A program made the translations under genes and the position numbers. This document shows positions 28,292-36,084 of a DNA stretch of 64,000 nucleotides, piece by piece; the stretch's first letter is position 1, and every line of letters starts with the position of its first letter. Origin of the DNA: Halalkalicoccus sp. CGA53 (lineage in GTDB: Archaea; Halobacteriota; Halobacteria; Halobacteriales; Halalkalicoccaceae). The notes below the pieces were generated by a model. It was not told the DNA's origin, did not search any database, and was given only the letters and a program-made list of their open reading frames with translations. Where the stretch lies: contig NZ_CP144125.1 of NCBI RefSeq assembly GCF_036429475.1, positions 3,055,521-3,119,520 of the forward strand. Reading direction: 5' to 3'.

Positions 28292-28537
28292 CTACCCCGG
28301 GTCGATCGGCGGGTTGACGACGACCGCGTCGAGGATCGTCGCGAACCCGACGACCGACGCGACGGCGAGCATCACGTGCGTCGAGAGGCCCGTCACCGTG
28401 GCTATCGACACCGCGCCGACGAACGCGGTCGGGATCGCCAGCAGCGTCAGATCGGGGCGGGCGACGGAGGCGAGAACGGCTGCGAGCGAGCCGAGCACGT
28501 CGTTTCGTTCGCGGGCCTGTGTGAGGAGGTCGCTCAC
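28292..28537 (-). CDS. Small membrane protein, two helices
   Basis: An 81-residue protein, GTG start at 28537 (VSDLLTQARERNDVLGS). Two or three hydrophobic segments (LTLLAIPTAFVGAVSIATV and VMLAVASVVGFATILDAVVV) follow an amphipathic start. A start at 28613 is in frame but would place the gene in the promoter of the divergent hydrolase. No family recognised. Confidence 0.6.
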   Translation of the reverse strand: MSDLLTQARERNDVLGSLAAVLASVARPDLTLLAIPTAFVGAVSIATVTGLSTHVMLAVASVVGFATILDAVVVNPPIDPG

Positions 28538-28636
28538 TGTCTGATCGGGTGAAGGTGAGAACGCCAGCCGTAAAACGGCCGAGGCTGCACAGCACGCGTG
28601 CGGTAGCTTCATCCTCCCGCCCTCCACACTCCGGGT

Positions 28637-29614
28637 ATGCCCAGTCCCGGATCGCACACCGCAGACCGCATCACGCTCGCCCGCCTCCCCTCGGGCGTCC
28701 CGATCGAGACGACAGTCCACACGTACAAGGGTCGCGACGCCGGCCCGACGCTCTACGTCCAGGCCGCCCAGCACGGACGCGAGGTCAACGGCTGTGAGGT
28801 GCTCCGCCGGCTCCACGACCGGATCGACCCCACGGAGCTGCGCGGAAAGCTCGTCGTCGTCCCGGTCGCCGATCCCCTCACGTTCGATCACGTCTCCTAC
28901 ACCACCCCCGAGGTCCTCGACTCGGTCAACCCGAACATGAACCGCGTCTGGCCGGGCGACCCGGAGGGGACGCTTCACTCCCGCATGGCCGCCCGGCTCT
29001 GGGCGTACGCGGGTGAAGCCGACGCGATCGTCGACCTACACACCGGTGGGCCGACGATGCTCACCCACGTCGTCTTCATGGAGGGCGACGACGACTCACG
29101 CGCGCTCGCCGAGGCGTTCGGGACGGACGTACTACTCGGCGAGGAGGCCGGCGACGAGGCCGGCGAGGAGTGGGGCCAGCGCAACTTCGCCGGAAAGCTC
29201 CGCGTGGCCGCGACCCAGGAGGGCATCCCCTCGATCACGCCCGAACTCGCGTACAACAAGTGGCTCGTCGAGGAGGCGATAGAGATCGGTCTCAGAGGGA
29301 TGGAGAACGTGCTCGCGGACCTCGACATGCTCGATAGGTCGGTCGAGGAGAACGGCAAGAAGATCCTCGCGCGCAACCACCTCGGCCGGGTGCAGGCCGA
29401 GACCTCCGGCCTGTTCCGCGCGCACCCGGATCGGGAACTCGGCGAGCCGCTGCGGGCGGGCGATCCGCTCGGAACGCTCTACGACCCCGCGACCTACGAG
29501 GTGCTTCAGGAGGCTGAAGCCGACCGCGAGGGTATCCTCTACGCCATCGCCCGCGAGGCGACCGTAACCGCGGGCGACAGTCTCGGGAACGTCGCGCTCG
29601 TCAGGGAGAAGTAG
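28637..29614 (+). CDS. Succinylglutamate desuccinylase/aspartoacylase family zinc hydrolase
   Basis: A 325-residue M14-like metallohydrolase. Zinc ligands are His and Glu in QHGREVNG and His in DLHTGG; the catalytic Glu is likely in ITPELAYNKW. The C-terminal third is a beta-barrel typical of the family (LGRVQAETSGLFRAHPD ... RAGDPLG). Members deacylate amino acids (aspartoacylase) or other amides; the substrate here is not determined. Transcribed alone. Confidence 0.88.
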   Translation: MPSPGSHTADRITLARLPSGVPIETTVHTYKGRDAGPTLYVQAAQHGREVNGCEVLRRLHDRIDPTELRGKLVVVPVADPLTFDHVSYTTPEVLDSVNPNMNRVWPGDPEGTLHSRMAARLWAYAGEADAIVDLHTGGPTMLTHVVFMEGDDDSRALAEAFGTDVLLGEEAGDEAGEEWGQRNFAGKLRVAATQEGIPSITPELAYNKWLVEEAIEIGLRGMENVLADLDMLDRSVEENGKKILARNHLGRVQAETSGLFRAHPDRELGEPLRAGDPLGTLYDPATYEVLQEAEADREGILYAIAREATVTAGDSLGNVALVREK

Positions 29615-29621
29615 CGTCGGC

Positions 29622-30076
29622 TCACTCCCCCTCGACGGGCGTCTTCACGATCGTCACCGGGCGCTCGGAGAGCGAGGCGACCCGTTCGGCGACGCTCCCC
29701 AGGAGACGACGGTACTCCCCGGACCGGTTCTTCGAGCCGACGACCGTCAGACCGACGTCGGCCTCGTCCGCGTACCGGAGGATCTCCTCGTGTGGGACGC
29801 CGTGACGGACGACCGCCTCCGTTTCGAGATCCGCCCGGCCGGCCGACTCGGCGATCCCTCGAGCGCGTCACGTCCCGCACGTTCGAGAGCGCTCTCGAGC
29901 CCCTCGAACTCGTGGACGTACTCGTCGCCGGGGTACGAGCCGTACGTGTCCGTATCGACGACGTAGAGCGCGTGCAGCGTCGCGTCGTATCGGCCGGCGA
30001 CGTCGATCGCGTGTTCGACCGCACGTTCGGCGCCGACGCTCGCGTCGGTCGGTAACAGATAGACACACGGCGCGTT
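29622..30076 (-). pseudogene. Broken universal stress protein (UspA) gene
   Basis: The minus strand encodes a clear UspA-like protein in two frames. The N-terminal half reads VYLLPTDASVGAERAVEHAI through GRDALEG; the C-terminal half begins IAESAGRADLETE and contains the full nucleotide-binding pattern GSKNRSGEYRRLLGS and the ending RPVTIVKTP. Joining them needs one inserted base near 29855-29862. The upstream half also has no ATG, GTG or TTG in frame before a stop, so the start is missing too. A single sequencing error could explain the frameshift but not the missing start. Interpreted as a decayed gene. Confidence 0.78.
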
Positions 30077-30143
30077 CGGGTCCGGTGATCCACGCCGGGG
30101 AGAAGGGCGTCAGTGTGATTACCCCGCGACCGGTTTCCCCGGT

Positions 30144-30920
30144 ATGGAGATCGGGCTCACCGTCGGCGACTCGATCGACCGGGCGGAGGCGACCGCGGCC
30201 GGCTTCGAGTTCGTCGAGTTCGGCCTCGCGGAGGCCGCCGACGTACCCGAAGGGTTCGACGACGACCGGCTTCGTGGGGTGCTCGACGCGCTGGACGTCG
30301 ACTTCTTCGTCCACCTCCCGTTCGAGCAGGACGTCGCGACGCCGGTCCCCGAGATCAACGAGGCGATCGTCGCCCACCAGCGCCGGCTCCTCGAGTGGGC
30401 CGGTGGGCTCGGTGCCCGGAAGGCGGTGCTCCACGGGGCTGTCCGGGACCCGCACGACACCGACCTCCGGCCGACGACCGTCGAGCAGCTGTCGGCGATC
30501 TCCAATATCGGTTCCGACGCGGGGGTGGAGGTGGTCGTCGAGAACGTCGGCCACCAGCGGCGTGGCCTCCAGCTCTCGGTGCTCGGGAGGCTCGCCCGCG
30601 AGGCGGGCGCGAGCGTCTGTTTCGACGTCGGTCACGCTTACATGGAGGACGGCGAGGACGGCATCGCCCGGTTCACGCGGGAGTACGGCGACCTGATCTC
30701 GCACCTCCACGTCCACGACGCGCGCGGCCGTGGGGACACCCACCTCCCGATCGGGGCCGGGGAGATCAAGTACGACGACCTCGGCGAGCGGCTCGACGGC
30801 TTCGACGGGACCGTCGCGGTCGAGGTGTTCACGGACGACGTCGCCATGCTCCGGGACACCGCCCGTCGGGCAACCGTGGCCCTCGGAACCGACTGGTCCG
30901 TAGATCGTTTCGAATCGTAA
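30144..30920 (+). CDS. Sugar phosphate isomerase/epimerase family TIM-barrel protein
   Basis: A 258-residue AP-endonuclease-2/xylose-isomerase-like barrel. Metal-ligand blocks in order: FFVHLPFEQ, AVLHGAVRD, VVVENVG, CFDVGHAY and SHLHVHDARGRGDTHLP, then AVEVFT near the end. The substrate is not identifiable: members include sugar epimerases, hydroxypyruvate isomerase, endonuclease IV and inositol catabolic enzymes. Single gene. Confidence 0.87.
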   Translation: MEIGLTVGDSIDRAEATAAGFEFVEFGLAEAADVPEGFDDDRLRGVLDALDVDFFVHLPFEQDVATPVPEINEAIVAHQRRLLEWAGGLGARKAVLHGAVRDPHDTDLRPTTVEQLSAISNIGSDAGVEVVVENVGHQRRGLQLSVLGRLAREAGASVCFDVGHAYMEDGEDGIARFTREYGDLISHLHVHDARGRGDTHLPIGAGEIKYDDLGERLDGFDGTVAVEVFTDDVAMLRDTARRATVALGTDWSVDRFES

Positions 30921-31092
30921 ACGGGTCGATCAGCGCCGCCAAACGCCATCTACGGCCTATGACACCCCGAACACCGTTCGTTCGTGACGTTGGTATGGAT
31001 CGACGATCCGGGGGTGTTCTGATAATGTCAAAATTATATATCAAATGTTGCGATAGGAAATCGCTACTCTCAGTCGAGCCGGAAACGACGAG
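30921..31092. other. Convergent intergenic gap with an AT-rich patch
   Basis: A 172-base gap between two converging genes. Positions about 31020-31045 (TGATAATGTCAAAATTATA region) are strikingly AT-rich for this genome and include a TATATA on each strand. A bidirectional terminator, a promoter of an unseen short RNA, or a remnant are possible. No protein-coding frame is credible. Confidence 0.35.
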
Positions 31093-32151
31093 TCAGAACG
31101 CCCGCAGGTCGTCCAACACGCCCGCCGCGCTCCCGTCGTCGATCGCGGCTCTCGCCCGCTCCAGCCCCTCTTCGATCGACTCCGCGCCGTCGCCCGCGTA
31201 GATCCGAAGCGCCGCGTTGAGCGCGATGGCGTCGGCGAAGCCACCCCCGCGCTCTCCATCGAGGACGTCTTCCGTGATTGACGCCGACTCGCCCGCGACG
31301 TCCGAGACCCCCAGATCGTCGTGCTCGAACGCCATCCCGTACTTCTTCGTCTCGATCTCGTAATCGGTGAACTCCCCGTCACGGAACTCGGCGACCTTCG
31401 TGAGCCCCGGCCGGATGTCGTCGTAGCCCTCCATCCCCTGGAACATGATGATCCGGTCTAACTCCTGGGTCGAGCGCTCGAACGTGTCGACGATACGCTT
31501 CGCGAACGGGAGGTGGTAGAAACTACCGAGGTGGACGTCCGCGTTCGCCGGGTTCGCGAGCGTCTCGATCGTGTTCACGAACGTCCGCACGCCCATCTGG
31601 TCGCGGCGGTCGCGGATCCCGTCGATACCGGGATTGAACCGCGGCTGGTAGTAGAAGCCGAAGCCGGTCTCGTCGGTCATCCGCGCGCTCTCGTCGGGGT
31701 CGATTTCGGTCCGTATATCCAGCTCGTCGAGGACGTGCTTGTAGGCGTCCTGTTTCTGCGTGGGCACCCGGTCGCCGGAGTGCGTGACGACGGGCACGTC
31801 CGCGGCGGCCGAGACGATCCCAGCACCGACGCCGAGGATCGCGGTCTCGCCCTTGCCGTCGTAGTTCGCCCCGCAGTCGACGGGATCGCAGTCGGGTTCG
31901 GCCGTGACGACCGACTCGCGCATCACGTCGGTGAAGGCCGCGAGCTCTTCGGGCGTGTTTCGCTTCCAGCGGTTCGCGAGCCAGAACGCGCCTAACGTCG
32001 TGTGGTCGGGTTCGTCGTCGAGGATCCGCCGGAAGGCTTCGGCGGCCTGCTCGTAGCTCATGTCGTCGGCGGACTTGTGTCCGGAGCCGACGACCTCGGT
32101 CATCAGGCGCTTCAACGGCCACTCGCCGTGGGATTCGACTGCCTTCGCCAT
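31093..32151 (-). CDS. TrpD2-like anthranilate phosphoribosyltransferase homologue
   Basis: A 352-residue protein with the two-domain fold of glycosyltransferase family 3: an N-terminal helical domain (SADDMSYEQAAEAFRRIL ... ANRWKRNTPEELAAFTDVMRE) and a larger alpha/beta domain. The canonical PRPP-binding GTGGD and KHGNR motifs of TrpD are replaced by DCGANYDGKGE and VVTHSGDR. This matches the TrpD2/YbiB-like paralogues whose tryptophan-synthesis activity is doubtful and which may bind nucleic acid. No other trp gene is in the window. ATG 32151 chosen at MAKAVESHG. Confidence 0.82.
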   Translation of the reverse strand: MAKAVESHGEWPLKRLMTEVVGSGHKSADDMSYEQAAEAFRRILDDEPDHTTLGAFWLANRWKRNTPEELAAFTDVMRESVVTAEPDCDPVDCGANYDGKGETAILGVGAGIVSAAADVPVVTHSGDRVPTQKQDAYKHVLDELDIRTEIDPDESARMTDETGFGFYYQPRFNPGIDGIRDRRDQMGVRTFVNTIETLANPANADVHLGSFYHLPFAKRIVDTFERSTQELDRIIMFQGMEGYDDIRPGLTKVAEFRDGEFTDYEIETKKYGMAFEHDDLGVSDVAGESASITEDVLDGERGGGFADAIALNAALRIYAGDGAESIEEGLERARAAIDDGSAAGVLDDLRAF

Positions 32152-32261
32152 GGTCGGTCGTGAGGGCGCTCGGGGCAAAAGCCTCCCGTTCGCGTGGGAG
32201 CGCGGTCCGCAGTCCGTGAGAGAACGAAAGCGATAGGCTCCGACGTTCCTAACGCGACGTA

Positions 32262-33299
32262 ATGAGCAGCCTCGGGGGCGACTGGCGCGCCGAGATCGAC
32301 GGGATCGACGCCGCGATCGTCGACGGCTACCAGAGCGGGTTTCCCGTAGAGGAGCGGCCGTTCCGCACGGTCGGCGTGGAACTCGGTATCTCGGAGGGAG
32401 AGGCGCTCTCGCGCGTCGAGCGGCTGTACGAACGGGGGGTCTTCCGTCGCTTCGGCGCGGTCCTGAACCCGCCGGTGATCGGCTCCTCTACCCTCGCGGC
32501 GATCCGCTCGCCCGAGGAATCGTTCGCGGAGCACGCCGAGATCGTCAACGGCTACCGCCAGGTGAACCACAACTACCGCCGCGATCACGAGTGGAACATG
32601 TGGTTCGTCGTCACCGCCAGCACGCGCGAGCGACGCGACGAGATACTGGCGGAGATCGAGGAACGAACCGGCTGCGCTGTACTCGACCTCCCGATGCTCA
32701 CCGACTACTACATCGACCTCGAGTTCCCGGTCGTGAACGACGACCGCTTCGCCCGGGAGTCGGTGAGTGAAACCGAGGTCTCCGCGACGCGGATCTCCGA
32801 GGACGCCGCGGGCGACCTGAGCGAACTCGACGCCGACCTGCTTCTGGAGATCCAGGCGGGCTTCCCGCTCACCGCGACGCCCTATCGCGACGTCGCGGCG
32901 GCGATCGGTGCCGACGCCGAGGAGGTTCTGGAGGCGATCGAGCGACTCCTCTCGGAGGGCTGTATCAAGCGGATCGGCTGCGTCGTCAACCACGTCGTCA
33001 CCGGCTTCGACGCGAACTGTATGGTCGTCTGGGACGTACCCGACGACGAGCTCGACGACCGCGGGATCGCCGTCGGTTCGCTGCCCTACGTCACGCTCTG
33101 TTATCACCGCCCGCGTCGGCCCGAGCTGGAGTGGGAGTACAACCTGTTCACGATGATCCACGGGCGGGAGGAGGCTGCAGTAGACGAGAAGATCGACGAG
33201 CTCGCGGGCGAGCACCTCCCGTACGACCACGAGCGACTCTACTCGACGGCGACGCTGAAACAGACCGGCGCTCGCTACGAGGGGCTCGTCGGCCAGTAG
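32262..33299 (+). CDS. Fused AhbA/AhbB-type siroheme decarboxylase (Lrp/AsnC-like)
   Basis: A 345-residue protein made of two similar halves, each with an AsnC-like helix-turn-helix and a RAM-like domain. Half one carries RFGAVLNPPVIG and HNYRRDHEWNMWFVV; half two carries RIGCVVNHVVTGF and CYHRPRRPELEWEYNLFTM IHG-type ending. These paired Tyr-Arg/His and YNL-M-HG motifs are the signature of the NirD-L-G-H/AhbA-AhbB family, which decarboxylates siroheme to didecarboxysiroheme on the way to heme or heme d1. Both subunits are here fused in one chain. Often annotated only as an Lrp regulator. No other alternative-heme gene lies nearby. Confidence 0.8.
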   Translation: MSSLGGDWRAEIDGIDAAIVDGYQSGFPVEERPFRTVGVELGISEGEALSRVERLYERGVFRRFGAVLNPPVIGSSTLAAIRSPEESFAEHAEIVNGYRQVNHNYRRDHEWNMWFVVTASTRERRDEILAEIEERTGCAVLDLPMLTDYYIDLEFPVVNDDRFARESVSETEVSATRISEDAAGDLSELDADLLLEIQAGFPLTATPYRDVAAAIGADAEEVLEAIERLLSEGCIKRIGCVVNHVVTGFDANCMVVWDVPDDELDDRGIAVGSLPYVTLCYHRPRRPELEWEYNLFTMIHGREEAAVDEKIDELAGEHLPYDHERLYSTATLKQTGARYEGLVGQ

Positions 33300-33312
33300 C
33301 GCCCGTCGCTCG

Positions 33313-34281
33313 TTACCCGTACTCCCACCCTCTCGCTCGTATGCCGAGGTGGATCCGGGAGACGAGACTCAGGAGCGGGAGTTCGAGTAGCGGGCCGATG
33401 ACGAGCGCGAGCGGGATCAGCGGCTCGTGCGGGAAGGCGACGACCGCGATGGCGAGCGCCGTCGGCGAGTTGCGCGAGAGGATCGTGTTGTCGAAACAGA
33501 CCAGCTCCCCGTAGGAAAACGAGAGCGCGCGGCCGACGCCGAGCCCCAGCAGCAGGTTGATCGCGTAGAAGGCCAGGACGGGAACCGCGAGCAGCGCGAG
33601 CAGGTCGGGCCGATCGGTCACGACCTCGCCCTGCGAGGCGAACATCGCGCCGATCGCGAGACAGAGGAAGACGACCTGGACTGGACCCAGTCGTGGGAGG
33701 ACACGCCGCTCGAACCACTCCCGTCCTCTCGCCCGGATCGACCCGCGTCGTGCGAGGCCGGCGAATGCGAGCGGAACCACGAGCACGAGCAGGACGCTCT
33801 CTACGAGCAGGTCGAACGGGAGCGAGACGAGCGCGCCCGCGAAGACGTAGAGGTAGAGCGGGAGCAAGAGGAGCTGGAGGACGAGGTTGTACGGCAGCAA
33901 CGAGGTGGCGAGCGGGACATCGCCGCCGGCGAGGTCGGTGAAGATCAGGTACCAGTCGGTACACGGGGTGACCAGCAGCATGATCAGCCCGACCCAGAGC
34001 GCGGGCTGGTCGCGGAGGAAGACCGCGCCGAGGCCGACGGCGAGCAGCGGGCTCCAGACGAAGTTCACGAGGAGGCTCGGCGCGACGACCCGACGGTTGC
34101 CGAAGGCGTCGCGGAGCCGCGAGAGCGGGATGCCCGCGAACGCCCCGAAGAGCATCACCATCAGGAACGGGAGGAGGAGCGCCTCCGCGGCGGCGGAAAC
34201 CCCAGAGATCCGTGCCGCGAGCAGACCTCCGACGACCGCGCCGACGACGAGGACCGTCTGGTAACGCTCGACGACGTTCAT
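33313..34281 (-). CDS. ACR3-type arsenite efflux / bile acid:sodium symporter superfamily transporter
   Basis: A 322-residue membrane protein with about ten helices. The conserved ACR3 block with the essential Cys is present as LLVTPCTDWYLIFTDLAGGD, and the second conserved crossing region appears as CFDNTILSRNSPTALAIAV. In ACR3 these residues bind and extrude arsenite. The surrounding residues (DWYLIFT rather than AMVFVWS) place it in a divergent branch, so another anion could be the substrate. No ArsR or ArsC gene is adjacent. Convergent with the preceding gene. Confidence 0.8.
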   Translation of the reverse strand: MNVVERYQTVLVVGAVVGGLLAARISGVSAAAEALLLPFLMVMLFGAFAGIPLSRLRDAFGNRRVVAPSLLVNFVWSPLLAVGLGAVFLRDQPALWVGLIMLLVTPCTDWYLIFTDLAGGDVPLATSLLPYNLVLQLLLLPLYLYVFAGALVSLPFDLLVESVLLVLVVPLAFAGLARRGSIRARGREWFERRVLPRLGPVQVVFLCLAIGAMFASQGEVVTDRPDLLALLAVPVLAFYAINLLLGLGVGRALSFSYGELVCFDNTILSRNSPTALAIAVVAFPHEPLIPLALVIGPLLELPLLSLVSRIHLGIRARGWEYG

Positions 34282-34343
34282 GCATAGTACTGGAGAGGAG
34301 CCAAGGAGGGGAGAGAGGATGGAGAGGGCGTCGATCCGAGCGA

Positions 34344-34607
34344 TCAGTCGTTGAACGTCGTGTAGAGGACGATGCCGACGACGAGCAGCGCGAGGCCGAG
34401 CAACTTCAGTTCGGCGCTGCCGCCCATCACGTCGCCCGGCGTGAGCAGGAAGATCACGCCGAAGAGTGCGACGTTGAGCGCCATCAGCTTGCGCGACAGC
34501 AGCAGGCTCCCGAGCACCGCGGCCCCGAACGCTGCCAGGAGGACGTGACCGACGTGGTACTGGCGGATGATGTCGTCGAGGAGTCCCAGCGGCACGAACT
34601 CGATCAT
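34344..34607 (-). CDS. Small membrane protein
   Basis: An 87-residue protein with three short hydrophobic segments (VLLAAFGAAVLGSLLL, LMALNVALFGVIFLLTP, LKLLGLALLVVGIVLYT). ATG 34607 chosen; a GTG at 34619 would add four residues. No recognised family. It follows the 34642-34881 gene after 34 bases and probably shares its transcript. Confidence 0.6.
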   Translation of the reverse strand: MIEFVPLGLLDDIIRQYHVGHVLLAAFGAAVLGSLLLSRKLMALNVALFGVIFLLTPGDVMGGSAELKLLGLALLVVGIVLYTTFND

Positions 34608-34641
34608 ACCGTGAGTCACACCGTCCGAGTAATCAAGATTC

Positions 34642-34881
34642 TCATTCGTCGCGCTCCCACTCGGGTCCGGTCGTCCCGCCCTCGTACTCCGGGCCGGTGA
34701 TGTCGAGCGGGCGGAGCCAGACGTACCAGACGACGATCACCATCGAGCCGAAGCCGACCCCCCAGATGAGCTGTCCCAGCCCGGGCTGGTCGAGCATCGC
34801 GTTCGCGACGTACGCCATCGTCCCCGGCAGGGCGATGCCGACGGCGATCACGGCGACGAACGCGAGTTTGTTCCGTTCCAT
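34642..34881 (-). CDS. Small membrane protein with acidic tail
   Basis: A 79-residue protein with two helices (AFVAVIAVGIALPGTMAYVANAM is the first region; LIWGVGFGSMVIVVWYVWL the second) and a hydrophilic C-terminus ending in a Glu/Asp-rich segment (GTTGPEWERDE). The pattern WLRPLDITGPEYEGGTTGPEW looks conserved and suggests a small haloarchaeal membrane family, but I cannot name it. Confidence 0.62.
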   Translation of the reverse strand: MERNKLAFVAVIAVGIALPGTMAYVANAMLDQPGLGQLIWGVGFGSMVIVVWYVWLRPLDITGPEYEGGTTGPEWERDE

Positions 34882-34975
34882 CAGGTCGCCACGTCCATGG
34901 CCGCTCTAGGGACTCGACGCTCCTGAATGGCTCGGTCGGAGCGTATTTGAGCGTGCGAACACGACGAGGGAAACG

Positions 34976-35158
34976 ATGAGCGTGCGAACCGCGGGTGCCT
35001 TCTTCAGAGCCCACTGGCTCAGCCTCTCGCTGCTCGCCGGCATCATGGGGCTGTACTTCACGAGCGCGATCCTCCACGGCGATTACCTCTACGTGCTCGC
35101 CGGGGCGCTCTTCGTCGCCGCGGCCGTGGGCTTTCTCTGGTGGCGCTTCGAAGCGTAG
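34976..35158 (+). CDS. Small membrane protein, two helices
   Basis: A 60-residue protein, ATG 34976. Two hydrophobic segments (LSLSLLAGIMGLYFTSAIL and LYVLAGALFVAAAVGFLWW) with a short connecting loop. No family recognised. It is followed after 31 bases by another short gene on the same strand. Confidence 0.6.
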   Translation: MSVRTAGAFFRAHWLSLSLLAGIMGLYFTSAILHGDYLYVLAGALFVAAAVGFLWWRFEA

Positions 35159-35189
35159 CTATTACTCCGCGGGGTGCGTCGGGGGCCGT

Positions 35190-35372
35190 ATGCGAGAACG
35201 AGACGAGATCAGGGCGCGCATCGAGCGTCTCGAGAGCCTCTACGACGAGCTCGACCCGCCGGGCTCGCCGCTCGAGGACGAGCGCGAGACGGTCGTGCTC
35301 CACGCGATCGAGGAGCTGGAGTGGGTGCTCGGCGAACGAGAGCGCGCGCCGTCGGTCGGCGATCGGGAGTAG
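35190..35372 (+). CDS. Short charged helical protein
   Basis: A 60-residue protein from ATG 35190. It is composed of charged amphipathic helices (EIRARIERLESLYDELD, then ETVVLHAIEELEWVLGERE) with a PPGSP turn, suggesting a two-helix coiled coil. No known domain. Probably co-transcribed with the membrane protein just upstream. Its reading frame has the G/C-rich third-position pattern of its neighbours, which supports it as real. Confidence 0.58.
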   Translation: MRERDEIRARIERLESLYDELDPPGSPLEDERETVVLHAIEELEWVLGERERAPSVGDRE

Positions 35373-35385
35373 CCGTCGGCCGCCG

Positions 35386-36084
35386 CTATCCGTCTACCGC
35401 CGGGTCGGTCCTGACGACGAGGACGGGGCCGACGGAGGCCGACGCCACGCGCTCGGGCTCGTCGCCGAAGACGAGCGAGGCGAGCGATGGCGCCTGCTCG
35501 CCCATCACGATCGCGTCGTGGCCGGGAACGGCCTCCAGCAGCGCGTCGAACGGGGAGCGGTCGGTCGAGAGCTCCCTCCGGACGGCGATTCCGGCGCCCG
35601 CCAGCCGGTCGGCCGCCCGCTCCAGCCGCTCCTCGGCGTCGGTCGCCTCCCTCGTGGCGAGGAGGAGCGTCACCTCGACGTCCCGTCCACCGATCAGCTC
35701 CTCGACGAACCCGAGGACGTGGTCGACGGCGACGTCGCCGGAGAGCGCCACGAGGAGGCTGTCGATCTCGCCGGCCGCCCCGGAGATGGCGAGCGCGTGC
35801 GAACTCGTCTCCTCGGCGACCCGATCGATCGTCTTCTCCTCGTCGTGAGTGAACACGAGACGGGTGTAGGCCTCCCCCCCGGCCGCACGAAAGCCCTCGG
35901 CCAGGTCCTCCAGCGCGCTCGTCGCACGCTCTTCGAACTGCATTCGGGCCTGGTCCGGGGGGGTCTGCTCGGGCAGGACGTGGTAGCCGAGGACGGTGAC
36001 GTTCACGGTGCCGAGCAGCTCCATCAGCCCGGCCGAGACCGTCTCGCCCTCGAGCACCTCGATCGGAACGAGCACGTGTGTCAT
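35386..36084 (-). CDS. Universal stress protein family, double domain
   Basis: A 232-residue protein made of one recognisable Usp fold at the N-terminus (THVLVPIEVLEGE, then LGYHVLPEQTPPDQAR) and a second half ending in VLVVRT. The nucleotide-binding pattern of ATP-type Usps (GxxG...G-S/T) is degraded: the final block reads FGDEPERV, with Asp where Ser/Thr is expected, so ATP binding is doubtful. It starts immediately after the stop of the APC permease gene and is a paralogue of the Usp protein at 54785, which also sits beside an APC permease. Confidence 0.85.
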   Translation of the reverse strand: MTHVLVPIEVLEGETVSAGLMELLGTVNVTVLGYHVLPEQTPPDQARMQFEERATSALEDLAEGFRAAGGEAYTRLVFTHDEEKTIDRVAEETSSHALAISGAAGEIDSLLVALSGDVAVDHVLGFVEELIGGRDVEVTLLLATREATDAEERLERAADRLAGAGIAVRRELSTDRSPFDALLEAVPGHDAIVMGEQAPSLASLVFGDEPERVASASVGPVLVVRTDPAVDG

